Origin: Methylobacterium sp. DB0501
GTDB lineage: Bacteria; Pseudomonadota; Alphaproteobacteria; Rhizobiales; Beijerinckiaceae
DNA: 64,000 nt
Assembly (NCBI RefSeq): GCF_011043735.1
Contig: NZ_JAAKGV010000001.1
Location: 62,001 to 126,000, forward strand
Direction: 5' to 3'
The stretch's first letter is position 1. The number at the start of each line of letters is the position of its first letter. The notes below the pieces were generated by a model, which saw only the letters and a program-made list of their open reading frames with translations, did no database searches and was not told the origin of the DNA. The position numbers were made by a program, and so were the translations under genes. Positions 10,523 through 19,460 of the stretch are shown here, piece after piece.

Positions 10523-11506
10523 CTACGCGGGCACCTTGCCGCCCAGCTCGTCCTCGATATGCGCCCGCACGATGGCGTCGAAGTCGGGCTCGGCCTTGAA
10601 GCCGAGGTCCAGCGCCCGCCGCGTGTCGAAGGTGCGGGGCCAGCCGGCGACGATGCGCTCGATGGTGGGATCGGGCTCGCGGCGGATGCGGGCCACCGCC
10701 GCGTCGCCGGCGGCGCGGCGCAGGGCCTCGATCTGCTCGGCCACGGTGGCGCCGACGCCCGGCATGGTCAGGTTGCGGCGGTCGCCGAGCCGCTTGGTGT
10801 CGATCGTCGCGGCGTGGATCAGGAAGCCGACCGCCGAGCGCGGCGAGGCGTGCCAGTGGCGGACCTGGTCGGAGACCGGCAGGATCGCCTCCTGGCCGGC
10901 CAGGGGCTCGCGGATGATGCCGGAGAAGAAGCCCGACGCCGCCTTGTTGGGCTTGCCCGGCCGCACGCAGATGGTGGGCAACCGGATGCCGACCCCGTCG
11001 AAGATGCCGCGGCGCGAATAGTCGGAGAGCAGCAATTCGCCGATCGCCTTCTGGGTGCCGTAGCTGGTGAGCGGCGCCGTCAGGTACTCGTCGGGGATCG
11101 GCTCCGGCATCGGCGCGCCGAACACCGCCACCGAGGAGGTGAAGACGAAGCGGGGCTTGTAGCCCTCGCCGATCGCCCGCACGGCGTCGTAGAGGCGCCG
11201 CGTGCCGTCGAGGTTGATGCGGTAGCCCTTGTCGAAATCGGCCTCGGCCTCGCCCGACACGATGGCGGCGAGGTGGAAGATCACGTCCGGCCGCTCGGCG
11301 ACCAGGCGTTCGGCCTCGCCGGGGTCGGAGAAGTCGGAGGCCGAGGCGGCGACCGGAATCGTCGTCCCGGCGGGTGCCTCGGGCGGCACTACGTCGTGCA
11401 GGGTCAGGCGCGAGATGGTCTCGCCACCGAGGGAGCCGTCCTTGACCAGCCGGTCGAGGAGCTTGCGGCCGACCATGCCGGCGGCGCCGAGGATGAGGAT
11501 ATGCAT
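10523..11506 (-). CDS. denD: NAD-dependent epimerase/dehydratase, probable D-erythronate dehydrogenase
   Basis: A 327-residue extended SDR. The nucleotide motif GAAGMVG is at residues 7-13, the catalytic Ser in FVFTSSVAVFG, and the YxxxK motif in YGTQKAIGE. The length and the GIRLPTICVRPGKPNKAASG segment match the DenD family, which oxidises D-erythronate to 2-oxo-tetronate. ATG 11506 starts MHILILGAAG, and AAAGGGG lies upstream. Another SDR is encoded 22 bp upstream on the same strand. The product would enter the otnI-otnK-otnC pathway encoded at the start of the window. Confidence 0.8.
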   Translation of the reverse strand: MHILILGAAGMVGRKLLDRLVKDGSLGGETISRLTLHDVVPPEAPAGTTIPVAASASDFSDPGEAERLVAERPDVIFHLAAIVSGEAEADFDKGYRINLDGTRRLYDAVRAIGEGYKPRFVFTSSVAVFGAPMPEPIPDEYLTAPLTSYGTQKAIGELLLSDYSRRGIFDGVGIRLPTICVRPGKPNKAASGFFSGIIREPLAGQEAILPVSDQVRHWHASPRSAVGFLIHAATIDTKRLGDRRNLTMPGVGATVAEQIEALRRAAGDAAVARIRREPDPTIERIVAGWPRTFDTRRALDLGFKAEPDFDAIVRAHIEDELGGKVPA

Positions 11507-11528
11507 GGGAGTGCCCCTTTCGCCGTCG

Positions 11529-12275
11529 TCAGAGCGTGAAGCCGCCATCGGCGACGTGGGTCTGGCCGGTGGTGAAGCGGGATTCGTCGGAGGCGAGGTA
11601 GACGGCGAGCAAGGCCATCTCCTCCGGGGTGCCGAGCCGGCCCATCGGCTGGCGGTCGATGAAGGCCTGGCGGGCGGCCTCGACCGAGGTCTTGTTCATC
11701 TCCGCGAGCGCCGCGATGCGCTCGTCGAGGGACGGCGACTGGATCGTGCCGGGGCAGATCGCGTTCGCCCGCACGCCGCTGCGGATGAAGTCCCGCGCCA
11801 CCGCCTTGGTCAGGCCGACCACCGCCGCCTTCGAGGCGCCGTAGACGTAGCGGTTCGGCGCGGTGGCGTCGGCGCCGACCGCCGAGGCGATGTTGACGAT
11901 CGAGCCATTGCCGCGCTCCAGCATGCCGGGCAGGAAGGCCCGGATGGTGCGGTGCATCGAGCGCACGTTGAGGTCGAAGGCCAGCTCCCACTCGGCGTCG
12001 GTGCAGTCGAGGATGGTGCCGTGATGGACGAAGCCGGCGGCGTTCACCAGCACGTCCACCGGCCCGGCCTGCCCGGCGAAGTCCGCGATCGCCGCCTCCG
12101 AGCGCACGTCGAGGGAGAAGGCCTCGGCGCCGTTCAGCCCGTCGAGCTTGCCCGCGTCGAGATCGGTCGCCAGCACCTCGGCCCCCTCGGCCAGGAATGC
12201 CGCCGCGATGGCGCGGCCGATTCCCTGCCCCGCCGCCGTCACGACCGCGCGCTTGCCCGTCAGCCGTCCCGCCAT
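11529..12275 (-). CDS. SDR family oxidoreductase
   Basis: A 248-residue classical short-chain dehydrogenase. The cofactor motif TAAGQGIG is at residues 13-20, NAAG in VLVNAAGFVHHG, and YxxxK in YVYGASKAAVV. An acidic residue after beta-2 (ATDLDAGKL) points to NAD rather than NADP. It resembles the 3-hydroxybutyrate dehydrogenase type 2 / 2-keto-3-deoxy-L-fuconate dehydrogenase group, so a sugar-acid or hydroxyacid substrate is likely. It sits directly upstream of denD in what looks like one operon. The exact substrate is not determinable from the sequence. Confidence 0.88.
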   Translation of the reverse strand: MAGRLTGKRAVVTAAGQGIGRAIAAAFLAEGAEVLATDLDAGKLDGLNGAEAFSLDVRSEAAIADFAGQAGPVDVLVNAAGFVHHGTILDCTDAEWELAFDLNVRSMHRTIRAFLPGMLERGNGSIVNIASAVGADATAPNRYVYGASKAAVVGLTKAVARDFIRSGVRANAICPGTIQSPSLDERIAALAEMNKTSVEAARQAFIDRQPMGRLGTPEEMALLAVYLASDESRFTTGQTHVADGGFTL

Positions 12276-12338
12276 TGTCTGTCCTCCCGTGATGTTGTCC
12301 TGCCCGCTCGTTGGCGGGGCTTGTCGTGTCCCGCCGTC

Positions 12339-13499
12339 TCAGGCGAGGCGCTTGTGCATATGCACCAGGCGCCGGTCCGGCAGATCCTCGACCCGCGCGG
12401 TGGCGTAGCCCCGCCGCGCGTACCAGTCGATGTTCCGCGCGAGCTTGTCCCCGGTGTAGAGCCGGAGCTCTGACAGGTCGAGGTCCCGCGACCGCGCCTC
12501 GGCCGCCGCCAGCAGCGCGTTGCCGAGGCCGCCGCCCTGGCGCGCCGGATCGACCGACACGCTCCAGACCATCAGGTGATCGGGCTCCGGATCGAGCACC
12601 AGGGCGCCGGCGGGTGTCCCGTCATGGTCGGCGAGCCAGACCTCGTAGCGCGCCAGCACCTCGGCGGCCGGCGTGAGGAGCGGCACCGGCTCGACCCCGA
12701 GGAGCGGGCGGTTCGGCGCGTAGGCCGCCTCCTGGAGCGCCGCGAGGGCGGCTTCGTCGGCGGCGGTCGCCCGGCGCAAGGCCGCTCCGGGAATCGTCGT
12801 CCGGTTGAGCGCGCCGAGGCGCAAGCGCTGGCCGCCGTCGAGGTTGGCCGGAGCGAGCCAGCGGTCGAAGGCTTGTCGGATTTGCGGCCACTCGCCGTCG
12901 AGCATCGAGAACCACGTGGTGTCGCGGTTGCGGCCCTTGACGATCATGCCCTGGCGGAACAGCCCCTCGTAGGAGAAGCCGTAACGCTCGGCCGCCCGGC
13001 GCGAGGGCGCGTTGAGGGCGTTGCACTTCCACTCGTAGCGGCGATAGCCGAGGTCGAAGACATAGCCGGCGAGCAGCCGCATCGCCTCGGTGGCGCCGGG
13101 CGTGCGCTGCAAGGCCGGGGTGTACAGGATGTTGCCGACCTCGATCACCCGGTTGGTCCGGTCGATCCGCATCAGCGAGGCGTGGCCGATCGCCTTGCCG
13201 GTCCGCGCGTCGAGGATAGCGTAGAACAGGGGATCGGCGGAGGCTTCACAGGCCGCGAGATAGGCCCGGAAGCTCTCGCGGTCGTCGAACGGCCCGGTCG
13301 CCATGTACTGCCACAGGGCTTCCCTGCCGGGGCCGACCGCGCCCTCGGCGAGATCCGCCCCGTGCGCCTCGGCGTCGAGCGGGACGATCGTGACTTGGCG
13401 CCCGTCGAGGCGCACCCGCTCCGGACCGGGCGCCGGTCCGGTGAGCGCGACGGGGTGGCCGATCGGCAGGCCGGTGACGGGATCGCGATCGGGGCTCAT
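12339..13499 (-). CDS. Tandem double-GNAT N-acetyltransferase
   Basis: 386 residues containing two acetyltransferase domains. The first, ~residues 25-215, resembles RimJ/RimL-type proteins (AIGHASLMRIDRTNRVIEVG; WKCNALNAPSRRAAERYGF). The second, ~235-385, has a compact GNAT core with the acetyl-CoA loop SVDPARQGGGLGNALL. ATG 13499 overlaps the stop of the upstream lyase gene (ATGA), so the two are translationally coupled. Neither substrate is evident; coupling to a C-C lyase suggests a small-molecule acceptor. A fusion of two GNATs of different subfamilies is somewhat unusual. Confidence 0.85.
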   Translation of the reverse strand: MSPDRDPVTGLPIGHPVALTGPAPGPERVRLDGRQVTIVPLDAEAHGADLAEGAVGPGREALWQYMATGPFDDRESFRAYLAACEASADPLFYAILDARTGKAIGHASLMRIDRTNRVIEVGNILYTPALQRTPGATEAMRLLAGYVFDLGYRRYEWKCNALNAPSRRAAERYGFSYEGLFRQGMIVKGRNRDTTWFSMLDGEWPQIRQAFDRWLAPANLDGGQRLRLGALNRTTIPGAALRRATAADEAALAALQEAAYAPNRPLLGVEPVPLLTPAAEVLARYEVWLADHDGTPAGALVLDPEPDHLMVWSVSVDPARQGGGLGNALLAAAEARSRDLDLSELRLYTGDKLARNIDWYARRGYATARVEDLPDRRLVHMHKRLA

Positions 13500-14362
13500 G
13501 CGGGATCCCGTTCCTTCAGGTCTCGGCTCTTGAGATCTTGGCGGAAGAAATTGTTGATCTCGGAGAAGCTGACCGAGCCGTCGAAGCCGCCGAAGCTGCC
13601 CTCGTCGTGGATGCGCCGTGCCGCCCGGATGAAGCCGGTCCAGGCCGCCCGCGCCAGCGACGAGCCGACGCTGATCCGGCGCACGCCGAGGCCTTCGAGG
13701 TCGGCGACCTTGAGGCCCGGATTGGTGCTCATCAGGATGTTGACCGGCACCGGCGCCAGCGCCTCGACGAGCGTCCGGATCTCCTCCCGGCGCTTCGGCC
13801 CGGGGGCGTAGACGACGTCGGCCCCGGCCTCGGCATAGGCCTGGAGCCGGCGGATCGCCTCGGGCAGCGGGTCGGCATGGCCGGTGAGGTAGCATTCGGC
13901 CCGGCCGGTCAGCATCACGTCGGCGCCGGACGCGTCGATCGCCGCCCGGGCGGCGCGGATGCGCTCCGCGCCCTCCTGGATGTCGTAGAGCGGCCGGGCG
14001 GGATCGCCGGTGGCGTCCTCGATCGACAGGCCGGCGACGCCGGTGGCGACGCAAGACGCGACGTTGCGGGCGACGCCCTCGGGGTCGTGGGCGTAACCCG
14101 ATTCGAAATCGGCGTTCACCGGCAGGTCGGTGGCAGCGACGATCTCGGCGATGTGGGCGAGCATCGCGTCGAGGGGCACCGCCCAGTCGGTATCGGGAAG
14201 GGCGCGGGTGAAGGCGAAGCCGGAACTGGTGGTGGCGAGCGCCGGAAACCCCATCGCCGCGAGGTAGCGACTGGTGCCGATGTCCCACGGGTTCGGCATC
14301 ACGAAGCAGCCGGATTCATGCAGGCGCCGGAAGGCGGCGCGGCGTGCGGCGAGATCGGTCAT
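13496..14362 (-). CDS. Isocitrate lyase/PEP mutase family protein
   Basis: 288 residues of the PEP mutase/isocitrate lyase TIM-barrel superfamily. Seen are the N-terminal MPNPWDIGTSRYLAAMGF, LPVNADFESGYAHDPEG with metal-liganding acids, and GLSIEDATGD near residue 110. Members cleave or rearrange 2-hydroxy or phospho-acids with Mg2+ (2-methylisocitrate lyase, oxaloacetate hydrolase, phosphonopyruvate enzymes). I do not see the KKCGH signature of true isocitrate lyase, so the reaction is unassigned. It is coupled to the double-GNAT gene by ATGA. Confidence 0.85.
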   Translation of the reverse strand: MTDLAARRAAFRRLHESGCFVMPNPWDIGTSRYLAAMGFPALATTSSGFAFTRALPDTDWAVPLDAMLAHIAEIVAATDLPVNADFESGYAHDPEGVARNVASCVATGVAGLSIEDATGDPARPLYDIQEGAERIRAARAAIDASGADVMLTGRAECYLTGHADPLPEAIRRLQAYAEAGADVVYAPGPKRREEIRTLVEALAPVPVNILMSTNPGLKVADLEGLGVRRISVGSSLARAAWTGFIRAARRIHDEGSFGGFDGSVSFSEINNFFRQDLKSRDLKERDPA

Positions 14363-14421
14363 CGGGGCTCCCCTCCCTTGTGTCCGGATCCTTCCTCACA
14401 CGCCGCGAGCGCGGCTGTAAA

Positions 14422-14482
14422 CCGGGCTCCGCGAGGAGCCCGGCCAAGAGTCGCGCCGAGGGGTCACCGCGCGGGGTGACCC
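14422..14482. terminator. Paired hairpins downstream of the IlvD/Edd dehydratase
   Basis: Two adjacent stems: CCGGGCTCC/GGAGCCCGG with loop GCGA (14422-14443), and GGGTCACC/GGTGACCC with loop GCGCGG (14461-14482). They lie just past the minus-strand stop at 14490 and upstream of the lyase gene. No T-tract follows. Probable termination or processing signal for the dehydratase transcript. Confidence 0.5.
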
Positions 14483-14489
14483 AGGGGCA

Positions 14490-16301
14490 TCAGTGGTTGT
14501 CGCGCGGCACGCCGTGGACTTGCGCGATGCGCTGGAAGGCTTCCGAGCCCTTGAGGATCATGCCCTCGGAGAGCTGGTCGACCATCGCGCGCTGGATCGC
14601 CTGCCACGGGGTCTGACTCGCCGGGTAGGGGTAGCCGCCCCGGGCGGTCAGGTCCTCGCGGCGGCGGCGGATCTCCTCCTCGGGGAGCAGGATGTCGGCG
14701 GTGCGCTTGTTGAGGTCGATCCGGACCCGGTCGCCGTTCTGGAGGAGCGCCAGGCCGCCGCCGGCCGCCGCCTCCGGCGAGGCGTTGAGGATCGAGGGGG
14801 TTCCCGAGGTGCCGGACTGGCGCCCGTCGCCGATGCAGGGCAGCGACAGCACACCGCGGCGGATCAGCTCGCCCGGGGGCTGCATGTTTACGACCTCGGC
14901 CGCGCCCGGATAGCCGATCGGCCCGGCGCCGCGCATGATCAGCACCGTGTGCTCGTCGATCTCGAGCGCCGGATCGTCGATGCGGTGGTGGTAGTCCTCC
15001 GGCCCGTCGAACACCACGACCTTACCCTCGAAGGCGTAGGGGTCCTCGGGGTTGGCAAGGTAGCGGTCGTAGAACTCGCGGCTGATCACGCTGGTCTTCA
15101 TGATCGCCGAATCGAACAGCGAGCCCTTGAGGTTGAGGAACCCGGCGCGCTCGCGCATCGGCTCGCCGTAGGGCTTGATGACGTCGCGGTCCCATGTATG
15201 GGCGCCGGTGCAGTTCTCCGCCACGGTCTTGCCGTTGCAGGTGAGCGCGTCCGCGTGAAGCTTGCCGGCCTCGAGCAGCTCCGACATCACCGCCGGCAGG
15301 CCGCCGGCGCGATAATATTCCTCGCCGAGATACTGGCCGGCGGGCTGCATGTTGACGAGGAGCGGGATGTCGTAGCCGACGCGCTCCCAGTCGTCGCAGG
15401 AGAGCGGCACGCCGATCAGCTTGGCGATGGCGTTGATGTGGATCGGCGCGTTGGTCGAGCCGCCGATGGCGGTGTTGGCGACGATCGCGTTCTCGAACGC
15501 CTCGCGGGTCAGGATGTCGGAGGGCTTCAGATCCTCCCACACCATGTCGACGATGCGCTGGCCGGTGGCGTAGGCGGCCTGTCCGCGCTCGCGGTAGGGG
15601 GCGGGGATCGCCGCCGAGCCCGGCAGCGCCATGCCGAGCGCTTCGGCCAGCGCGTTCATGGTCGAGGCGGTGCCCATCGTGTTGCAGTGGCCGTCCGAGG
15701 GCGCCGAGGAGGCCACGATGTCGAGGAACTGCTGGTAGTCGATGTCGCCGGCGGCGTGGCGCTCGCGGGCCTTCCACACCACGGTGCCCGAGCCGGTGCG
15801 TTCGCCGCGGCTCCAGCCGTTCAGCATCGGGCCGACATTGAGCGAGATCGTCGGGATGTTCACGGTGGCCGCCGCCATCAGGCAGGCCGGCATGGTCTTG
15901 TCGCAGCCGGTGAGCAGCACGACGCCGTCGAGGGGATAGCCGTACAGCACCTCGACCAGGGACAGGTAGGCGAGGTTGCGGTCGAGCGAGGCGGTCGGCC
16001 GCTTGCCGGTTTCCTGGATCGGGTGGCACGGGAACTCGAAGGCCACGCCGCCCGCCGCCGTGATGCCCTCGCGCACGCGCTTGGCGAGCTCGAGGTGGTG
16101 GCGGTTGCAGGGCGACAGGTCCGAGCCGGTCTGGGCGATGCCGATCAAGGGCTTGCCGCCGCGCAGCTCGCCGACGGTGAGGCCGAAATTGAGGTAGCGC
16201 TCGAGGTAGAGCGCGGTCATGCCCGGGTTGTCCGGGTTGTCGAACCAGAGGCGCGAACGCAGGCGGCTGGCGTCGATGCGGGGGCGCGGCGTCGGGGCCA
16301 T
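14490..16301 (-). CDS. IlvD/Edd family dehydratase (sugar-acid or dihydroxy-acid dehydratase)
   Basis: 603 residues. Three cysteine motifs expected for the Fe-S cluster are present: [25 protein letters not shown] and [13 protein letters not shown]. The C-terminal [16 protein letters not shown] matches the active-site serine region. Length and N-terminus ([20 protein letters not shown]) resemble the pentonate (arabinonate/xylonate) dehydratase branch more than biosynthetic IlvD. ATG 16301 gives the normal N-terminus. With denD, an SDR and a lyase downstream on the same strand, a role in aldonate catabolism is likely, but the substrate is inferred. Confidence 0.88.
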   Translation of the reverse strand: MAPTPRPRIDASRLRSRLWFDNPDNPGMTALYLERYLNFGLTVGELRGGKPLIGIAQTGSDLSPCNRHHLELAKRVREGITAAGGVAFEFPCHPIQETGKRPTASLDRNLAYLSLVEVLYGYPLDGVVLLTGCDKTMPACLMAAATVNIPTISLNVGPMLNGWSRGERTGSGTVVWKARERHAAGDIDYQQFLDIVASSAPSDGHCNTMGTASTMNALAEALGMALPGSAAIPAPYRERGQAAYATGQRIVDMVWEDLKPSDILTREAFENAIVANTAIGGSTNAPIHINAIAKLIGVPLSCDDWERVGYDIPLLVNMQPAGQYLGEEYYRAGGLPAVMSELLEAGKLHADALTCNGKTVAENCTGAHTWDRDVIKPYGEPMRERAGFLNLKGSLFDSAIMKTSVISREFYDRYLANPEDPYAFEGKVVVFDGPEDYHHRIDDPALEIDEHTVLIMRGAGPIGYPGAAEVVNMQPPGELIRRGVLSLPCIGDGRQSGTSGTPSILNASPEAAAGGGLALLQNGDRVRIDLNKRTADILLPEEEIRRRREDLTARGGYPYPASQTPWQAIQRAMVDQLSEGMILKGSEAFQRIAQVHGVPRDNH

Positions 16302-16525
16302 GGCAGGGTCGTCCTTCCCGAGATCGTTCTTGTCGAGAACCGTTCCGGGGAAGCTATGGACCCGGCCGGTGCAGGAAGGCAACACCGCGCCGCGCATGCC
16401 CGGGCCCCCGCGGCCTGCGACCCCGACGGGCCCAAAGTTTATCATGCGGGCGCTGTCGCAACGCGGGGGAGCGGTGCTATGAGGCCGGCTGAACCATACC
16501 GCTCGATCGTTCGGGGGAGCCGCCT

Positions 16526-16738
16526 GTGAGCCAAGAGAAGACGTCCAACCCGCTGGTGCCGATCGCCATCGTGGTGTCGATCCCGGTCATCGTCTGCCTG
16601 ATCATCATGCTCACCGACGAGGGCATCGAGCGCTCGCTGCTCTGGGCGGCGATCAAGACCGGCATCATCCTGATCGTCATCGGCGGCGCGCTCTCGTTCG
16701 GCGTCAGCCGGCTCGCCGAGCGCAACACGCCGCGCTGA
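16526..16738 (+). CDS. Small two-helix membrane protein of unknown function
   Basis: 70 residues from a GTG at 16526, preceded by GGGGGAG. Two hydrophobic segments, residues ~10-29 ([20 protein letters not shown]) and ~40-60 ([17 protein letters not shown]), flank a short polar loop; the tail is basic. I recognise no family. It is convergent with nothing and lies between the dehydratase promoter and an aminotransferase, about 90 bp upstream of the latter. Confidence 0.7.
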   Translation: MSQEKTSNPLVPIAIVVSIPVIVCLIIMLTDEGIERSLLWAAIKTGIILIVIGGALSFGVSRLAERNTPR

Positions 16739-16831
16739 TCGATCCGTCCCGACGGCACCGGAACGCCGCGGGATCGAAAGGCGGGGCCTCGACGCCCCGC
16801 CCCGGACTGTCCGAGGAAACGAGAGACCGCC

Positions 16832-18007
16832 ATGCCCATCGTCCCCGCCTTCTCGCGCATCGGGGAGGAGAACGCCTTCGCGGTGCTCGCCCGCGCCACG
16901 GCGCTCGCCCAGGCCGGCCGCGACGTGATCAATCTCGGCATCGGCCAGCCCGACATGCCGACCCCGCCCCACGTGGTCGAGGCGGCGGTGAAGGCCCTCC
17001 ACGACGGGCACCACGGCTATACCCCGGCGACCGGCATCCTGCCCTTGCGCGAGGCGGTGTCGCGCGACCTCGACCGGCGCCTCGGCGTCCAGGTCTCGCC
17101 CGACAGCGTGATGATCGTGCCGGGCGGCAAGGTCACCATGTTTATGGCGATCCTGATGTTCGGCGAGCCGGGGGCCGAGATCCTGTATCCGGATCCGGGT
17201 TTCCCGATCTACCGCTCGATGATCGAGTTCACCGGCGCGACGCCGGTGCCGGTGCCGATCCGCGAGGCGAACGGCTTCGCCTTCTCGGCCGAGGAGACGC
17301 TGGGCCTCATCACCCCGCGCACCCGCCTGCTGATCCTGAACTCCCCCGCCAACCCGACCGGCGGCGTGACGCCGAAGGCCGAGATCGACAAGCTGGTGGC
17401 GGGTCTGGCCGCCCATCCCGACGTGACGATCCTATCGGACGAGATCTACGGCACGATGACCTATGACGGCGAGCGCCACCACACGCTGCTCGCCTATCCG
17501 GAGATCCGCGACCGGCTGATCTACCTCGACGGCGCCTCCAAGACCTACGCGATGACCGGCTGGCGCCTCGGCTGGTCGGTCTGGCCGGCACCGCTCTACG
17601 ACGCGGCCCGCAAGCTCGCGGTGAACTCGTTCTCCTGCGTCAACGCCGCGACGCAATGGGCCGGGATCGCTGCCCTCGACGGGCCGCAGGATTGCGTCGC
17701 CGCGATGATGGCCGAGTTCGACCGCCGCCGCCTCCTGGTGGTCGAGGGCCTGAACCGGCTGCCGGGCGTGTCCTGCATCACCCCGAAGGGCGCCTTCTAC
17801 GCCTTCCCGAACATCGCCGAGACCGGCTGGAAGGCCAAGGCGCTCGCCTCGGCCCTCCTGGAGGAGGCCGGCGTCGCCACGATCGGCGGTCCGGATTTCG
17901 GCGTCCACGGCGAGGGCTACCTGCGCCTGTCCTATGCCAACTCGGCGGAGAACATCTCGCGGGCGCTGGAGCGGATCGGGGCGTTCCTGGACGGGAACCG
18001 GCGCTGA
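16832..18007 (+). CDS. Class I/II PLP-dependent aminotransferase
   Basis: A 391-residue fold-type I aminotransferase. Seen are INLGIGQPDMPTPPHVVEA at the N-terminus, the aspartate-aminotransferase-type NSPANPTGGV, and the Schiff-base lysine K237 in DGASKTYAMTGWRLGW; the C-terminal arginine region is LRLSYANS. It transfers amino groups between an amino acid and a 2-oxo acid in the cytosol; aspartate, alanine or aromatic donors are all possible. It appears monocistronic, followed by a CCCGGG-type palindrome. Confidence 0.9.
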   Translation: MPIVPAFSRIGEENAFAVLARATALAQAGRDVINLGIGQPDMPTPPHVVEAAVKALHDGHHGYTPATGILPLREAVSRDLDRRLGVQVSPDSVMIVPGGKVTMFMAILMFGEPGAEILYPDPGFPIYRSMIEFTGATPVPVPIREANGFAFSAEETLGLITPRTRLLILNSPANPTGGVTPKAEIDKLVAGLAAHPDVTILSDEIYGTMTYDGERHHTLLAYPEIRDRLIYLDGASKTYAMTGWRLGWSVWPAPLYDAARKLAVNSFSCVNAATQWAGIAALDGPQDCVAAMMAEFDRRRLLVVEGLNRLPGVSCITPKGAFYAFPNIAETGWKAKALASALLEEAGVATIGGPDFGVHGEGYLRLSYANSAENISRALERIGAFLDGNRR

Positions 18008-18054
18008 ACGGCGGCCCGTCCGTTTTCACCAGCCCCTCTACAGTCTCCGTTGCC

Positions 18055-18086
18055 GTCCCGGGGCCGCGAAAGCGGAACCCGGGATG
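18055..18086. repeat. Dispersed palindrome (CCCGGG family), copy 2
   Basis: GTCCCGGGGCCGCGAAAGCG followed by GAACCCGGGATGG forms a hairpin between the convergent aminotransferase and DUF3237 genes. It shares its core with copies at 2661, 27621 and 35686. Confidence 0.65.
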
Positions 18087-18110
18087 GACACCATGCATCT
18101 CGGCGCCGCC

Positions 18111-18581
18111 TCACCTCACCCCGTACACATCGTAGACCGGGCCCTCCGGCAGTCTCTGCCCCACGCCCACGGCGACGATCCGGTTGAGCCAGGCGAGATC
18201 CGCCGCCCCGGTCTCGAAGCGAAGCGCGGTGCGGAAGTAATACGCATCCGGGGGCACCCTCTCGCCGCGGCCGAGGCGGGCCAGCACCTCCGGCGGGCCG
18301 GCGCGCAAGCCCGTATACCGGCAGTAGACGAGGGCGCCGCCCGACGCCCGCAACGTCAGGCGCACGTCGAGATGCGTGGTGCCGTCGGGCTCGACCCGCA
18401 GCCAGTCCCCGGCCGGGCCGGGCAGCACCTCGGCCGTGAGACGCGGGCCGGAGACGGTGCCGCCGGTGACCGGCACGACCCGCAGGTCGGTGCCGCGGGA
18501 GGCGCCGATCGCTTGCGGCGCGCCGACCGTCAGGGCGATGCGGAACAGGAACTCGGTGTCGAGCGGCAGCGGCGCGTCCAT
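18111..18581 (-). CDS. DUF3237 domain protein
   Basis: 156 residues that match the pattern of DUF3237 proteins: an N-terminal LDTEFLFRIALTVGAPQAIG, a central AEVLPGPAGDWLRVEPDGT, and the C-terminal PPDAYYFRTALRFETGAADL with WLNRIVAVGVG. Family members are small soluble beta-barrel proteins without an established function. The ATG at 18581 follows GGAGGAGAC. It lies 20 bp downstream of the DUF1206 gene on the same strand, so the two are probably co-transcribed. No catalytic residues can be assigned. Confidence 0.85.
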   Translation of the reverse strand: MDAPLPLDTEFLFRIALTVGAPQAIGASRGTDLRVVPVTGGTVSGPRLTAEVLPGPAGDWLRVEPDGTTHLDVRLTLRASGGALVYCRYTGLRAGPPEVLARLGRGERVPPDAYYFRTALRFETGAADLAWLNRIVAVGVGQRLPEGPVYDVYGVR

Positions 18582-18601
18582 GGCGTCTCCTCCGGGGCGG
18601 T

Positions 18602-19444
18602 CTATCCGGCGATATCCTTCACGGCGCGGCGCGCCGCGTCGAGGTCCGGCGGGTCGATGCGGCGGTAGCGGGCCTGGACGAGGCCGAACACCCCGAAGGC
18701 CGCGAGGCCCGCGGCGGTGAGGCCGAGCAGGATCCAGCCATAGGGTTCGCCGCGCAGGGCCTGGAGCGCGCCGCCGAGGCCCTTGACCTCGCTCGACCGG
18801 CTGGCGAGGGCCGCCGCGATCAGGAAGCCGCCGATCAGCCCGAAGGTCAGCGCCCGGGCGGCGTAGCCGAAGCGGCCGACATGGCGCACCCAGTCGCGGG
18901 CATCGTGCGGCACCGACAGGCGCTTGCACACGTCGCCCTTCCAGGACTTCCACGCGAAGGCGAGGCCGGCGCCGATGACGATCAGCCCGACCGCGCCGAC
19001 GAGCCACTGTCCGAAGGGCTGCTGCAGCAGCCAGGCGGTCCAGTCGCGGGCGCCCTGGTCCTCGGCCCGGCGGGCGGTGCCGCGCCCGAGGGCCGCCAGC
19101 ATCATCGAGAATCCGAGGCCGCCATAGGTGATGCCGCTGACGAGGTGCCCGGCCCGGGTCGCCAGGCCCTTGGCCGAGCGGCCGTAGCCGTCGGCATCGG
19201 TGAGCGCCTCGACCACCCGCCAGAGCGCGAAGGCGCCGAGGCCGAACGCGACGATCCCGAGCAGGACCCAGCCGAAGGGCCGCTCCAGCAGGATCAGGAG
19301 CGCGCTGCGGCTGCCCCCGGTCTGGCCGCCGACGCCGATCGCCGCCAGGATCGCGAGGCCGCCGACGAGGCAGTAGGTGACGCCGCGGGCGCCGTAGCCG
19401 AGGCGGGCGAGCAGTTCGAGGGCCTGCCGGCCGTCGGAAAGCAT
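18602..19444 (-). CDS. DUF1206 integral membrane protein
   Basis: 280 residues with three internal repeats of about 80-90 residues, each beginning with a G-A/G-Y-(x)-(x)-R/SG motif: LARLGYGARGVTYCLVGGLA, TRAGHLVSGITYGGLGFSMM, GRFGYAARALTFGLIGGFLI. Each repeat has two hydrophobic helices, giving six in total. This is the DUF1206 architecture; the function is unknown. ATG 19444 starts MLSDGRQALELLARLGYGAR. The gene lies 16 bp after the DUF533 gene, suggesting a membrane-associated operon. Confidence 0.88.
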   Translation of the reverse strand: MLSDGRQALELLARLGYGARGVTYCLVGGLAILAAIGVGGQTGGSRSALLILLERPFGWVLLGIVAFGLGAFALWRVVEALTDADGYGRSAKGLATRAGHLVSGITYGGLGFSMMLAALGRGTARRAEDQGARDWTAWLLQQPFGQWLVGAVGLIVIGAGLAFAWKSWKGDVCKRLSVPHDARDWVRHVGRFGYAARALTFGLIGGFLIAAALASRSSEVKGLGGALQALRGEPYGWILLGLTAAGLAAFGVFGLVQARYRRIDPPDLDAARRAVKDIAG

Positions 19445-19460
19445 GGCGACATGTCCCCGA

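Noticed and set aside
14422-14482. Two adjacent hairpins considered as a riboswitch
   Set aside because: They lie at the 3' end of the dehydratase gene rather than in a leader, and show no conserved riboswitch core I recognise.
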